From positions 124,001-188,000 of the forward strand of contig PHBU01000004.1 in NCBI GenBank assembly GCA_002840685.1: a DNA stretch of 64,000 bases, in the 5' to 3' direction. The DNA is from Chloroflexi bacterium HGW-Chloroflexi-6. Its GTDB lineage: Bacteria; Chloroflexota; Anaerolineae; Anaerolineales; Villigracilaceae. Position 1 is the first letter of the stretch; each line of letters begins with the position of its first letter. The notes beneath the pieces were generated by a model. It was not told the DNA's origin and made no database searches. It saw nothing but the letters and a program-made list of their open reading frames with translations. A program made the position numbers and the translations under genes. Shown here one piece after another: positions 38,197-47,802 of the stretch.

Positions 38197-38742
38197 ATGA
38201 ACGCATTTATCGAACCTCCACGAAAAATATCGTTTTTTTTGCGCTTTGGCATCTGGCTTTCAGAGAAAATTACTGGGCGAATGATGCTCCCAGCGCGGAT
38301 TTTAGCCTGGTACCCAAAGGCGGCGCTTGGCTCTGGTGTGCTCGAGTCTCTGGTTGCGCATCGTGATGGCGAACTTGATGAACGGATGCTTAAGCTGGTG
38401 CGCATGGCCGTTTCATTTGCAACTGCCTGCCCGTTTTGTATCGACATGAATACCTATGAACACGAATCTTTGGGCATCGCTGAAAATGAGGTATCGGCGC
38501 TGCGTGGACTGTTTGCGCTGGATACCGTCTCTACGTTTTCAGCACGGGAAAAACTGGCTATTCAGTATGCCCGATTTGTGTCACAGACACCTCTAAAATT
38601 CCACCCGGATTTTATTGACCAGATCAAAGTCAATTTCAATGAACGCGAGATAGTGACCCTGGCTGCCACCGCAGCTCAGGTTAATTATTGGGCGCGCCTG
38701 ATCCAGGCTTTGGGCATTCCGCCGGCCGGGTTCTCGGGGTAA
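38197..38742 (+). CDS. AhpD/carboxymuconolactone-decarboxylase-like protein
   Basis: 181 residues from the ATG at 38197 (AGGAGA upstream); an in-frame ATG at 38122 lacks a ribosome site and is rejected. The core ATACPFCIDMNTYEHESLG has the CxxC pair of the AhpD-like fold, which in family members gives peroxidase or disulfide reductase activity. No substrate can be given. Together with the rhodanese and DUF302 genes it forms a small thiol/redox-flavoured group. Confidence 0.82.
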   Translation: MNAFIEPPRKISFFLRFGIWLSEKITGRMMLPARILAWYPKAALGSGVLESLVAHRDGELDERMLKLVRMAVSFATACPFCIDMNTYEHESLGIAENEVSALRGLFALDTVSTFSAREKLAIQYARFVSQTPLKFHPDFIDQIKVNFNEREIVTLAATAAQVNYWARLIQALGIPPAGFSG

Positions 38743-38856
38743 GCATCAGGTTTGCGGTAACCTTTTAATTCGTTAGATGTTTGTCGTTCGAAAAAGTTGC
38801 CCGGAACAAGCGGGGCTATCCAGCATCCACTTTGGAATGTAGATTCGGTGAGTAAA

Positions 38857-40107
38857 ATGACCATCGCTCAAAAATATAAATCAAACCTGTTTTCCAACCG
38901 CAACTTTGTGATGCTGTGGATTGGCGGATCCACATCTGCTTTGGGCTCGCAGTTTTCGATGATTGCCATGCCCTGGCTGATGCTGCAACTGACGGGTGAT
39001 CCGCTGGCGCTGGGGCTTGTTTTGGGGCTGGCGGGTATCTCGCGCGCGGCTTTTGTGCTGGTAGGTGGGGTGACCAGTGATCGTTTTTCAACGCGTACCA
39101 TCCTGATCGTTTGCGATTGGCTTAATTTTTTCTTTACCGCGTTGGCGGCGGGGCTGGCCTTCATGGGACTGATGCAGGTCTGGATGTTGTACATTTTCAG
39201 CGTGATCACTGGCCTGCTGGCGGGCTTTGTGATTCCGGCGGCCAACAGTATCGCTCCTGCTCTCGTTCCTGCAGAAGATTTGCAGACCGGTAATTCGATC
39301 ACAATGGGGTCGACCCAATTGGCAGGGTTCCTCGGTCCGGCCCTGGCTGGGATGCTGATCGGCGCCTATGCAGAATCCTCCCTGGGGGTGGCGATCGCTC
39401 TGACCGTAGACGCGGTCACCTTCGGTCTGTGCGCCATCCTGCTCGGACAGATTCGCATCGGGAGCGTGCAGCAGCCTGCATCACAAGATGAGGCCATTTG
39501 GGGCGCGATTCGCAACAGTTGGGTTTACGTGTGGAATCACACCGGAGTCCGCTTTATGTTTGTGCTGATGACTGCCATCAGCTTTCTTTTTGTCGGACCG
39601 ATGATGGTTGGGATCCCGGTTTTGGCCGATACACGCCTGCCGGAAGGTGCGCGCGCTTTTGGCTATCTTATGTCTGCTTTTGCGGGGGGCAACCTGGCCG
39701 GATTGGTGTTAGCCGGGGTTTTTCCCCGCCTGAGTGGACAGTTGCTGCGTACGGTCATTCTCGTTATTTTGGCCGGGTTTGGAGTGGTTCTGATCGGCCT
39801 GGGTTGGCTGAATGTGACCATACTCGATATTATCTTGATGGCCGTGATCGGGATAGGCAATGGCTACCTGAGCCTGGTCATCTTCACCTGGATTCAGTTG
39901 CGTACGCCCAAAGACATGCTGGGGCGGGTGATGAGTATGTTGATGCTGGGCAGTCTGGGGTTTGTGCCGCTTTCGCAGGCAATTTCGGGCGCGGTCAGCA
40001 AATGGAATTTAAGCGGTTTGTTTGCGCTGGCCGGAATCTTGATATTGCTAATGACATTCTGGGCCGCGCTCCAGCCGGGGCTGCGCAGTGTGAGCGAAGA
40101 GATGTGA
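38857..40107 (+). CDS. MFS transporter, MdfA/enterobactin-exporter-like
   Basis: 416 residues from the ATG at 38857 (GGTGAG 6 bases upstream); GTG at 38848 is an alternative. About 12 membrane segments. The pattern NRNFVMLWIGGSTSALGSQFSMIAMPWL, described here as NFVMLWIGG then SALGSQFS, and PAANSIAPALVP is typical of the MFS_3 exporter group (drug or siderophore efflux). It is a single gene ended by a long hairpin. Substrate unknown. Confidence 0.85.
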   Translation: MTIAQKYKSNLFSNRNFVMLWIGGSTSALGSQFSMIAMPWLMLQLTGDPLALGLVLGLAGISRAAFVLVGGVTSDRFSTRTILIVCDWLNFFFTALAAGLAFMGLMQVWMLYIFSVITGLLAGFVIPAANSIAPALVPAEDLQTGNSITMGSTQLAGFLGPALAGMLIGAYAESSLGVAIALTVDAVTFGLCAILLGQIRIGSVQQPASQDEAIWGAIRNSWVYVWNHTGVRFMFVLMTAISFLFVGPMMVGIPVLADTRLPEGARAFGYLMSAFAGGNLAGLVLAGVFPRLSGQLLRTVILVILAGFGVVLIGLGWLNVTILDIILMAVIGIGNGYLSLVIFTWIQLRTPKDMLGRVMSMLMLGSLGFVPLSQAISGAVSKWNLSGLFALAGILILLMTFWAALQPGLRSVSEEM

Positions 40108-40199
40108 TCTCACTCAAACCAACCCGGGGGCCTCTACCTGCCGTGTGAGCGTGTAGTGATGCAGAAATGTTGAAGCTTTTGCCTTTTGGATAACTCGCC

Positions 40200-40245
40200 A
40201 AACCCAACGGCTCATCTTTCCAAGGAAAGATGAGCCGTTGGGTTT
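40200..40245. terminator. Long bidirectional hairpin between convergent genes
   Basis: Perfect 22-base arms (40200-40221 and 40224-40245) separated by only 2 bases. The arms end in AAA/TTT. It serves the convergent MFS gene and the lipoprotein gene, whose stop is at 40271. Confidence 0.9.
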
Positions 40246-40270
40246 AGAGCAGTACGCAATTCCCAGTAAG

Positions 40271-41197
40271 CTATTTATTGCTGATATCGATAGCGTAATT
40301 TATGTACGTTCGCGGTTTGTTGGATTCCACGCTGAGAAGGATGTGAAAACCAGTTATATCTTCTGGAACGGCAACTTCTGTTGTCCATTCCATGTTTTCT
40401 TTCGGCGGAGTGATCGGGACAGGCGCCATATCGATGATTTCATAAGCGCCATAAATAATGCCGTCCGAGCCTATCACGGGTGGGATGCCGATATGCGTTT
40501 TGAGGGGGAATTTGGTAGGATTGAAGTTTTGCCATGTAAACAGAAGACCCGTCTCTGTGCGCTGAGCATCAAGGAGCGTGACCACGTTGTCGCTTAGCCC
40601 GGTAATGCTCGTCCCGGCCGGCTGTATCAAACCTTCCACGGGCGCAGCGATCGGGTAGGTTAAGTCTGTGGTCACCTTGTCAAGATCCAATTCCAAAAAG
40701 CCCTGGGTCTGGTTCGCTTCCGGATCATAATCGTCCAGAATGCCGTTAAAACTGACATATTCGATTGAGAGTTTTGCCCCGGCCGTTGCAACCGTTCCCT
40801 TGCACTCCACATAAAGGAGCTGGGTTGTTCCTTCCTTGTTGGTATATCCGCGTGTTTGAAAACCGGGAGCAAGGCGATGACCGCCGGTTCCCACAAAAAC
40901 CGTCTCGCAATTGGCGGTCTTTCCGTCATTGCCTGCCAGGATGGCTGGTTTTTCGGGTGCCGCCTGCATGGCGCTCCAATCTCCGGTATCGTTTCGGATG
41001 CTCAAATCAATGCGCAAATCCCCGGATTCTGATTTGCCGACGCCGGTCACAGCGGCCGACCAGGCTTTTAATTCTGCGCCCGCTTCCACCACTTCCGGTT
41101 CTTCCAGGCCTTCAGGCAGCACAATATAAATGCAGGCAGATGAAACCAGCGCATACGCCAGTAGAACCAGAGTCAGTATTTTGGTAAACTTGGTCAT
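40271..41197 (-). CDS. Putative exported protein or lipoprotein, unknown function
   Basis: 308 residues. The N-terminus MTKFTKILTLVLLAYALVSSAC is a signal sequence, with a Cys at 22 that fits a lipobox only loosely. The remainder is predicted to be beta-rich and extracytoplasmic, with no recognised domain. It is the last gene of the CUT2 transporter operon, 11 bases after the permease that carries an odd C-terminal extracytoplasmic domain, and has AAGGAG before the ATG. A role in capturing or sensing the transported sugar is possible but not shown. Confidence 0.7.
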   Translation of the reverse strand: MTKFTKILTLVLLAYALVSSACIYIVLPEGLEEPEVVEAGAELKAWSAAVTGVGKSESGDLRIDLSIRNDTGDWSAMQAAPEKPAILAGNDGKTANCETVFVGTGGHRLAPGFQTRGYTNKEGTTQLLYVECKGTVATAGAKLSIEYVSFNGILDDYDPEANQTQGFLELDLDKVTTDLTYPIAAPVEGLIQPAGTSITGLSDNVVTLLDAQRTETGLLFTWQNFNPTKFPLKTHIGIPPVIGSDGIIYGAYEIIDMAPVPITPPKENMEWTTEVAVPEDITGFHILLSVESNKPRTYINYAIDISNK

Positions 41198-41208
41198 TCT
41201 TTCTCCTT

Positions 41209-42810
41209 CTAAGGCGCAGGCTTAATTTCTGGTAGTAAGGGTCTGATTTCTGCCAATGCAAAGGCATACCCTGGCGGCATGGCTGTTGTGCCATCGACTC
41301 CGGTAACAGCCTTTTCTTGGCCATCATAGGCGATATCAATATAGTGAGCGAAACACTGTCTGCACGGATTGAGATAAGTGCTGTATATATCGGGAGTGAA
41401 CCAACGGTGGTCGACACTAATGGCGACGAGCATTTCTTCCACTTCATCAGCGGATACCTGCTTTTCCACCTTAACTGTGCCATCGTTACCGGTAACGCGT
41501 CCATCGGGGTAGATCGCAAACAACTCGTCCACACATTGCGGGCCGGCCGTGCGATGATAAACGATCACTGCGCCCTCTTTGATCAGACTCGCGGCTTCAT
41601 CTTCGCGGAAGGGCGCAACCTGACATTGGGTATTTTCAGGTGTTGCGTTGGTCGATTCGGGAGTTAATTTTGGAATAGTGATCAGCGCCACGATTGCCAA
41701 TACTGCCAGCGCTCCAGCGCCCAAGGCCAGACGTTGCTGTTTGCGACGCGTGGCCAAAATGGCCTCGGTTGACTGGGCACTTTGGGCGCCGCTCTTGCGG
41801 TTCGCAAGAACTGTCTGGACACCGATGAAGATCAGCGTCAGCACGCCGATGACGATCTTCGTCCACCAAGAACTTAGCGAACCAATAAACTGGATCAAAA
41901 CCTGCGTAACGGCAAGCACCAAGACGCCAAATAGTGTTCCGAAGATATAGCCCGAACCACCCGTCAGCATTGTGCCGCCCATCACCACCGAAGCGATGAC
42001 ATCCAGTTCGAAGCCTGGCGCATATAAACCATGCCCAGACTCCACGAACAGGCAGAAAGAAAGACCCGCCAGGGCTGAACAAAACCCGTTGAATGTATAG
42101 ACCAGCAGCTTTGTCCGTTCGACGGGCAAGCCCATCAGCCGGGCCGACTGCTCATTGCGGCCTTCGTTCCCGCCAATGGCATAAACTGTGCGTCCAAAGC
42201 GCGTATATTGTGCAATATAAATTGCTATGATCAAGAGCGTAAATGCGACAACCACCGGGATGGAGATATAGGGAGCTGGGGTTCCCTGGCTCGCAGCAAG
42301 TTCGGTCAGGCCGGGGATCAGGATTTTGGTTTTCCCCAGGATTTGAAAGATGCGGTCGTCGATTTGAACTGCATCATCGCTGATAAAAAAGCACATCCCC
42401 CGGGCAAACCACATGCCCGCCAGAGTGGCGATAAAAGGCTGCACTTTTAGTTTGACAATGAAGGTTCCCATGACTGCGCCAAGGCTCATGCCCATTGCCA
42501 GCATGAGCAGAATAACCACCCAGGGATTCCAGCCTTCTCGTAAGAGAACCGCAGAAGCAACTGTCGTCAAAGCCACGACACCGCTCACCGAAAGATCGAT
42601 GCCTCCGGTCAGGATGACAAACGTCATGCCAATGCCGCTGATCAGCAAGTAAGAACTATTGCGGAACAAATTAAAGAATACTTGCGGGTTGCGCATGCCA
42701 ACAAAAAAATAGGCTCCAATCCCGTAGGCGGCCAGGGCCAGGATGGCCGTAGACATTACCGGAATGAATTTGCGATACTTCGAGAAAAAATTGCCGATAG
42801 ATGTTGACAT
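41209..42810 (-). CDS. CUT2 sugar ABC permease with extra C-terminal domain
   Basis: 533 residues from the ATG at 42810. Residues 1 to about 335 are a normal RbsC/YjfF-type permease with ILTGGIDLSVSG, GGNEGRNEQSARLMGLPV and VVMGGTMLTGGSG. Family members stop near 330. Here a linker, one more membrane segment (about 362-385, LALGAGALAVLAIVALITI) and a soluble domain of about 145 residues with four Cys follow (CQVAPF, PQCVDEL, NPCRQCFAHY). The extra domain should lie outside the membrane. It has no recognised function. It follows the other permease gene by 2 bases. Confidence 0.9.
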   Translation of the reverse strand: MSTSIGNFFSKYRKFIPVMSTAILALAAYGIGAYFFVGMRNPQVFFNLFRNSSYLLISGIGMTFVILTGGIDLSVSGVVALTTVASAVLLREGWNPWVVILLMLAMGMSLGAVMGTFIVKLKVQPFIATLAGMWFARGMCFFISDDAVQIDDRIFQILGKTKILIPGLTELAASQGTPAPYISIPVVVAFTLLIIAIYIAQYTRFGRTVYAIGGNEGRNEQSARLMGLPVERTKLLVYTFNGFCSALAGLSFCLFVESGHGLYAPGFELDVIASVVMGGTMLTGGSGYIFGTLFGVLVLAVTQVLIQFIGSLSSWWTKIVIGVLTLIFIGVQTVLANRKSGAQSAQSTEAILATRRKQQRLALGAGALAVLAIVALITIPKLTPESTNATPENTQCQVAPFREDEAASLIKEGAVIVYHRTAGPQCVDELFAIYPDGRVTGNDGTVKVEKQVSADEVEEMLVAISVDHRWFTPDIYSTYLNPCRQCFAHYIDIAYDGQEKAVTGVDGTTAMPPGYAFALAEIRPLLPEIKPAP

Positions 42811-42812
42811 GG

Positions 42813-43880
42813 CTAGGCCTTCTTTCCTGCAGCGCTGATGCGGCGGACGAAGCTTTTGACTTGATCCGAATACAGCAGGATCACCAGGATGACAACAACG
42901 GCCTTGATCGCCTGAAGGGCAAAGGCTGGCACACCAATTGCATACATGGATTGGGTAATCGCCTGCATTACCAGCGCCCCGATCATGCTGGCCAATAAGG
43001 AGAAGCGCCCGCCGGACATGGATGTCCCGCCGATCACGACCGCCAGGATGGCATCCAGCTCGGTTGTGAGACCAATGTTGTTGGCATCCGAGGTTTTGAT
43101 GTTTGAACTGGCCACCAGCCCGGCGATCCCGGCGCAAAAGCCACAAAATGTGTAAACCAGCAATTTGATTTTCTTTTCATCGATGCCGCTGAAGAAACTG
43201 GAGCGGAAATTGATCCCCACCGATTCTATGAACATGCCAATGGCAGTTTTGCGCGTTAGCAGCCAGGTGATGGCGAAGACAAAGGCCACAATAAACAATG
43301 AAAAAGGCAGGATAAACCAGCCCTGTCCAATATATGCATAAGGTTTATATGTGATCTGGACCCGCAGCCCGTTTGTGATCAACTGGGCAATTCCGCGCCC
43401 GGAAATCATCAAGATCAGGGTGGCCACCATGGGTTGAACGCGCATGTAGGCCACCAGGATGCCGTTCCACATCCCGCACAGGATGGCCACCAGCAAGGCC
43501 GAAATAATCACAACCCAGAGCGGCTGGAAGGTGTAGTTGGGATCCGTTATAAAAAACACTTCGTTTTTCAGAGCAGAAGGGTTCATCAAAATTCCGGCGA
43601 CCGAGGCTGCAATTGCCATGGTTGCGCCGACAGAAAGATCTACGCCGCCTGTGGCAATCACCAGCGTCATGCCAATTGCCAGTAGCATCACCGTTGAACC
43701 ATTGCGGAAGATATCGATCAGGCTGCCATGCAGGTTGCCGTTCCTGTTCTCGATTGTAAAGAAGCCAGGGATAAAAATAAAATCAAAGAGCAGGATCAGC
43801 GACAGGGCAACGATCGGAAAAAAAAGCCTGCTCTCTGTGATGCTTCTCCAGCTAAAAGATGACTTAGAAGACTTTTTCAT
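42813..43880 (-). CDS. CUT2 sugar ABC permease (YtfT-like)
   Basis: 355 residues, RbsC-type permease with about 9-10 membrane segments, VIATGGVDLSVGATMA and VIGGTSMSGGRF. With YtfQ-like binding proteins and a YjfF-like second permease, the closest known relative is the YtfQRT-YjfF galactofuranose/galactose importer. The sugar is not proved. The start overlaps the ATPase stop by 4 bases. Confidence 0.93.
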   Translation of the reverse strand: MKKSSKSSFSWRSITESRLFFPIVALSLILLFDFIFIPGFFTIENRNGNLHGSLIDIFRNGSTVMLLAIGMTLVIATGGVDLSVGATMAIAASVAGILMNPSALKNEVFFITDPNYTFQPLWVVIISALLVAILCGMWNGILVAYMRVQPMVATLILMISGRGIAQLITNGLRVQITYKPYAYIGQGWFILPFSLFIVAFVFAITWLLTRKTAIGMFIESVGINFRSSFFSGIDEKKIKLLVYTFCGFCAGIAGLVASSNIKTSDANNIGLTTELDAILAVVIGGTSMSGGRFSLLASMIGALVMQAITQSMYAIGVPAFALQAIKAVVVILVILLYSDQVKSFVRRISAAGKKA

Positions 43881-45400
43881 AGTTCGCTCCCTGCAATGGC
43901 ATGGATGATCGTGTTCTCATCCACTTCGCCAGAAAATTCGGCCACTTTCTCTCGCTCGCGCAGAACCACGATCCGGTGGCTTGTGCGCAGCACTTCTTCC
44001 AGCTCGGATGAAATGAACACACAGGCCTTGCCGTCTTCGGCCAGCGAGAGTACGAGTTTTTGGATCTCGGCCTTGGTGCCGACGTCAATGCCGCGGGTGG
44101 GCTCATCCAGAATCAGAACCTGCGGATTAGTTGCCAGCCACCTGGCCAGGATCACTTTTTGTTGATTGCCGCCGCTTAAGTTTTTTACCGACTGATCGGC
44201 TGAAGGAGTGGCAATGCTCAACATTGCAATGTACTTTTCAGCGATTTCATACTGTTCCTGTAGACTCAGGTATTTAAACCAACCCTTGTTGGCCTGCATA
44301 GCCAGGATGATGTTTTCTCGCACGGATAAATCGTCCACAATGCCTGCAGCTTTGCGATCTTCCGGGCAAAGAACAACGCCGCGTTTTATCGAACCAAGCG
44401 GGGAATAATCTTGAATCGCATTCCCGTTTATTAAGATGGCGCCGGCATCAGGCTTGTCGACCCCAAATAAAATATTGGCTGTTTCTGTGCGGCCTGAGCC
44501 GAGCAGCCCCGCCAGACCAACCACTTCGCCGCCATGCAAATCCAGATCAAAGGGTTGAATGGAGCCTGTCAGTCCCAGGCCCCGAGCTTGGAGCAGCGCT
44601 TCACTTTTAATGTGTTTGCTGCTTTCCAGTTTTATTTTTGTCATTTCGTCAAATTCGGCCAGACTTCGACCGATCATTTTTGAGATCAAGCCAACCCGCG
44701 TGATCGAAGCTGTGTCATAGGTGCCCACCAACTTGCCGTTTCGCAGGACTGTTATCCGATCTGAAATTTCATAAATCTGCCCCATAAAGTGAGTGATGAA
44801 AATGATGCCCACCCCTTCACTTTTGAGTTTTCTCATCACTTTGAAGAGCTGCTCTGTTTCATTGACATCAAGGCTGGATGTAGGCTCATCCAAAATTAGA
44901 ACTTTTGCGGAAGCAATATAAAGCGCCCGTGCGATGGCAACCATTTGCTGGATTGCCACAGTGTATGAGCCGAGCGCTTTGGTAACATCAATTTCTACCC
45001 CGAGCAGGCCCTTCAGGGTTTCGCTGGCCAGAGCGTTTGTCTTTGCCCAATCGATCCCGCCCATTTTGTGGGGTTCACGCCCCAGGAGGATGTTTTCTGC
45101 CGCGGTCAGGTTGGGGCAAAGATTAACTTCTTGATAAACCGTGCTGATGCCCAGCGCTTGAGCGTGCTGGGGGGATTTTGCTTGAATTTCTTTGCCATCA
45201 AAGATGATGCGGCCTGAATCGGGCTGATCCACCCCGGTCAATATTTTCATCAAGGTGGATTTCCCTGCGCCATTTTCGCCGACCAAACAAAGGATTTCCC
45301 CTTTTCTGAGTGTCAGGCTGACATCGTCAAGCGCGTGTACGCCCGGGAAAGTTTTGCTGATCCCCTCCATAATTAGGATGTTTTTGTCTGACTCGACCAT
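43877..45400 (-). CDS. CUT2 sugar ABC ATPase (double ATP-binding, YtfR/MglA-like)
   Basis: 507 residues with two ABC domains in one chain. The first is canonical (GENGAGKSTLMKIL, KVLILDEPTSSLD). The second has the altered Walker region LLGSGRTETANILFG typical of MglA/RbsA-type subunits, followed by LSGGNQQKVILARWL and LILDEPTRGIDVG. It powers both permeases. A hairpin at 45431-45467 separates it from the binding-protein gene. Confidence 0.96.
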   Translation of the reverse strand: MVESDKNILIMEGISKTFPGVHALDDVSLTLRKGEILCLVGENGAGKSTLMKILTGVDQPDSGRIIFDGKEIQAKSPQHAQALGISTVYQEVNLCPNLTAAENILLGREPHKMGGIDWAKTNALASETLKGLLGVEIDVTKALGSYTVAIQQMVAIARALYIASAKVLILDEPTSSLDVNETEQLFKVMRKLKSEGVGIIFITHFMGQIYEISDRITVLRNGKLVGTYDTASITRVGLISKMIGRSLAEFDEMTKIKLESSKHIKSEALLQARGLGLTGSIQPFDLDLHGGEVVGLAGLLGSGRTETANILFGVDKPDAGAILINGNAIQDYSPLGSIKRGVVLCPEDRKAAGIVDDLSVRENIILAMQANKGWFKYLSLQEQYEIAEKYIAMLSIATPSADQSVKNLSGGNQQKVILARWLATNPQVLILDEPTRGIDVGTKAEIQKLVLSLAEDGKACVFISSELEEVLRTSHRIVVLREREKVAEFSGEVDENTIIHAIAGSEL

Positions 45401-45430
45401 GTGCGCCTGCCTCTTTGATAATTATTTTCA

Positions 45431-45467
45431 GGGTTGGGAAGCGACATTCTTCATCGCTTCCCAACCC
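45431..45467 (-). terminator. Hairpin between binding-protein and ATPase genes
   Basis: Perfect 14-base inverted repeat GGGTTGGGAAGCGA (45431-45444) with 45454-45467, 9-base loop, no strong T run. It probably acts as a partial terminator or 3'-end stabiliser, so the binding protein is made in excess. Confidence 0.75.
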
Positions 45468-45521
45468 AACTATTTTGTTTGAAACAGATCTGCTGTTAGT
45501 TTTTGCAAACCAATTTCATGT

Positions 45522-46586
45522 TTAGTACTGACGGCCTGCCGCGATATCCTTCAGGCTGGGATCATCCATGAAGAAGACGCTTTCTTGCGAGGGGATCCAC
45601 TTTGGCAGGCTTTCACCGTTGAGGGCTGCCAGGGCAGCTTCGTAAACCTGCGGGGCCAGCAGTGGGTTGCATTCCACAGTCACATTCAGGGTGCCGTCAA
45701 GCATGGCCTGGAAAGCGCCGGCGGTCGCATCGACGGAGATGATCTTGACATCCACAGCGGGCACAAGACCGGCTTCTTTGAGGGCTTCGATAGCGCCGAA
45801 AGCCATTTCATCGTTCTGACCGAAAATGCCCTGGACATCCTTGCTTGCTTTCAGCCAGGCTTCTGTAACCTGCTTGCCTTCGACAACGCTCCAGTTGGCG
45901 GTCTGGCTGTTGGTGACAACGATGCCACACTCAGCAGCTGTCTCGCGGAAGCCTTTGCCGCGATCAATGGCGGGGGCTGCGCCTACGTTGCCAACCAGTT
46001 CCCAGACATTCTTGCTTTCACTGCCTTCGAGCAGTTTGCACATCTCGCGACCGGCTTTGCGCCCTTCTTCCACGAAATCTGCGCCGATGAAGGTTACGTA
46101 TAGATCTTCAAAGCCATCGATGCGGCGGTCAGAAAGGATGACGGGTTTGCCAGCGGCCTTGGCATCTTTCAGCACCTGTTCCCAGCCCGTTACTTCGAGA
46201 GGTGACATGACAATGACGTTAACTTCGGGATCCTGGATAAATTGCTGGAAGCCGGCAACCTGTTTCGCCAGATCGTTTTGGGAATCGTAGAACTTGAGGG
46301 TGATGCCCAATTGTGTGGCTGTTTCCTTGAAGGAAGCGCTGTTGGCGGCGCGCCAGCCACCTTCGGAACCGGTTTGCAGGAAACCGACAACCATGTCCTC
46401 GTAGGCATAAACCTTGGCGGCGGGTTCAGGTTCTTCGGCTGCGGGCGCTTCGGTGGCGGGAACTTTGGTGGCAGCGGGAGCGGCTGGTTCGGCAGGCTCC
46501 GGCGTTGCGGCCGGTGAGCATCCCACCATTGTTGCAAGAAGGATCAAAACCATTACAAGACCGGGTAAAACTTTTGTGAATTTCAT
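45522..46586 (-). CDS. Sugar-binding lipoprotein of the CUT2 transporter
   Basis: 354 residues from the ATG at 46586 (AGGAG upstream). The lipobox is LLATMVGC, followed by a Pro/Ala/Glu/Thr linker of about 45 residues that tethers the binding domain away from the membrane. The mature part is a Peripla_BP_4 (YtfQ/RbsB-like) fold: VGFLQTGSEGGWRAANSASF, VILSDRRIDGF, IFGQNDEMAFGAI. It delivers the sugar to the permeases encoded downstream. A clear paralogue lies directly upstream (46804-47802). Confidence 0.93.
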   Translation of the reverse strand: MKFTKVLPGLVMVLILLATMVGCSPAATPEPAEPAAPAATKVPATEAPAAEEPEPAAKVYAYEDMVVGFLQTGSEGGWRAANSASFKETATQLGITLKFYDSQNDLAKQVAGFQQFIQDPEVNVIVMSPLEVTGWEQVLKDAKAAGKPVILSDRRIDGFEDLYVTFIGADFVEEGRKAGREMCKLLEGSESKNVWELVGNVGAAPAIDRGKGFRETAAECGIVVTNSQTANWSVVEGKQVTEAWLKASKDVQGIFGQNDEMAFGAIEALKEAGLVPAVDVKIISVDATAGAFQAMLDGTLNVTVECNPLLAPQVYEAALAALNGESLPKWIPSQESVFFMDDPSLKDIAAGRQY

Positions 46587-46740
46587 CTGCTTTCTCCTTT
46601 TGTTGATTGGGCTATCAAAAAGCATTTCTTCAAGAGAAATGCTGTGGCATATGACCATTAATAACTTACATCTTTGCAAAGTGGAAATCCATGCTTTCTC
46701 TTTTGTAACAAGTTTGTTTTTTCACGCCATCAAGCCTAAT

Positions 46741-46774
46741 AAAAAATCTACCGTTCTATAACGGTAGATTTTTT
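46741..46774 (-). terminator. Terminator after the second binding-protein gene
   Basis: Inverted repeat AAAAAATCTACCGTT (46741-46755) with 46760-46774, 4-base loop, with A/T flanks giving a T run on the minus strand. It separates the sensing genes from the transport operon. Confidence 0.88.
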
Positions 46775-46803
46775 ATGATGGAAGTTAACTTTCTTTTGTT
46801 TTG

Positions 46804-47802
46804 TTAATATTTACGCGTTGGCAAGATTTCCGCCGCATCTTCTGGGAAGAAAATGCTTTCTTCAGATGGGACCCATTTGGGAACATCTTCGCCGTTGACA
46901 ACCTTCAGGGCCAGCTCAAAGAATTGTGGGCCAAGCAATGGGTTACATTCAACTGTCGCATTGAGTTTGCCGGCAATCATTGCTTCAAAGGCGCCTCGGG
47001 CAGCATCCACCGAGACGATTTTGATATCCACCCCGGGCCTGAGACCGTATTCTTCGATGGCTGTGATCGCTCCCAGGGCCATATCGTCATTGTGCGCGTA
47101 AACGGCCGTAATGCTGCTTCCGTATTTGTTCAAAAAGGTTTTCATCACTTCTTTGCCTCTGGCGCGGGTAAAATCGCCAGATTCGGATGCGATAATTTCC
47201 ATACCCGGGTAATCTTTCAGAATTTCGCGAAAGCCGGCATAACGATCGTTGGCTGGCGCAGAGTTGATCGTCCCAACCAACTCCACGATTTTGGCCTGAC
47301 CATTCATCATCTCCGCCATCACTCGCGCCGCATTGCGCCCCTCTTCCAGAAAATCGGAACCCAGGTACGTTACATAAAGATCTTCCGGCACCGCTGCGCG
47401 GCGATCCACCAGGATGATGGGAATGCCAGCATCTTTTGCTTCCTGGAAGACTTCTTCCCAGCCAGTTTCGACGATTGGTGACAGTCCGATAACATCCACT
47501 TTTTGGATGATGAGCTTGCGCACCGCTTCGATTTGCTTTTCCTGTTTTTGTTGCGCATCCAGGAACCGGAGTTCTATTTCGAGCTGCTCCGCCGTTTCTT
47601 TGATCGATTGTGTGTTTGCCGCCCGCCATTCGCTCTCTGCCCCAAGCTGGGCATAGCCGATGATAACATCCGCGTAAGTTTTCTTGGGCGTGGGACTGTC
47701 TGTTTGCTGCTGCGGGGCAAATGTAGGAGATGCGCTGCAGCCCAGGGACTGAGCAAGTATCATCAAGATCATCAGCAGTAAAAAAATACGTGAAATTTTC
47801 AT
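46804..47802 (-). CDS. Second sugar-binding lipoprotein, probable sensor subunit
   Basis: 332 residues, paralogue of the transporter's binding protein (VIIGYAQLGAESEWRAANTQS, IILVDRRAAVPEDLYVTYLGSDF, YAHNDDMALGAI). Lipobox ILAQSLGC. Its ATG overlaps the histidine-kinase stop (ATGA), so the two are translationally coupled. A binding protein paired with a LytS/YesM kinase and a YesN regulator upstream of a CUT2 transporter is the layout of the clostridial XylFII-LytS-YesN system. The inferred job is to present sugar to the kinase, not to the permease. Confidence 0.9.
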   Translation of the reverse strand: MKISRIFLLLMILMILAQSLGCSASPTFAPQQQTDSPTPKKTYADVIIGYAQLGAESEWRAANTQSIKETAEQLEIELRFLDAQQKQEKQIEAVRKLIIQKVDVIGLSPIVETGWEEVFQEAKDAGIPIILVDRRAAVPEDLYVTYLGSDFLEEGRNAARVMAEMMNGQAKIVELVGTINSAPANDRYAGFREILKDYPGMEIIASESGDFTRARGKEVMKTFLNKYGSSITAVYAHNDDMALGAITAIEEYGLRPGVDIKIVSVDAARGAFEAMIAGKLNATVECNPLLGPQFFELALKVVNGEDVPKWVPSEESIFFPEDAAEILPTRKY

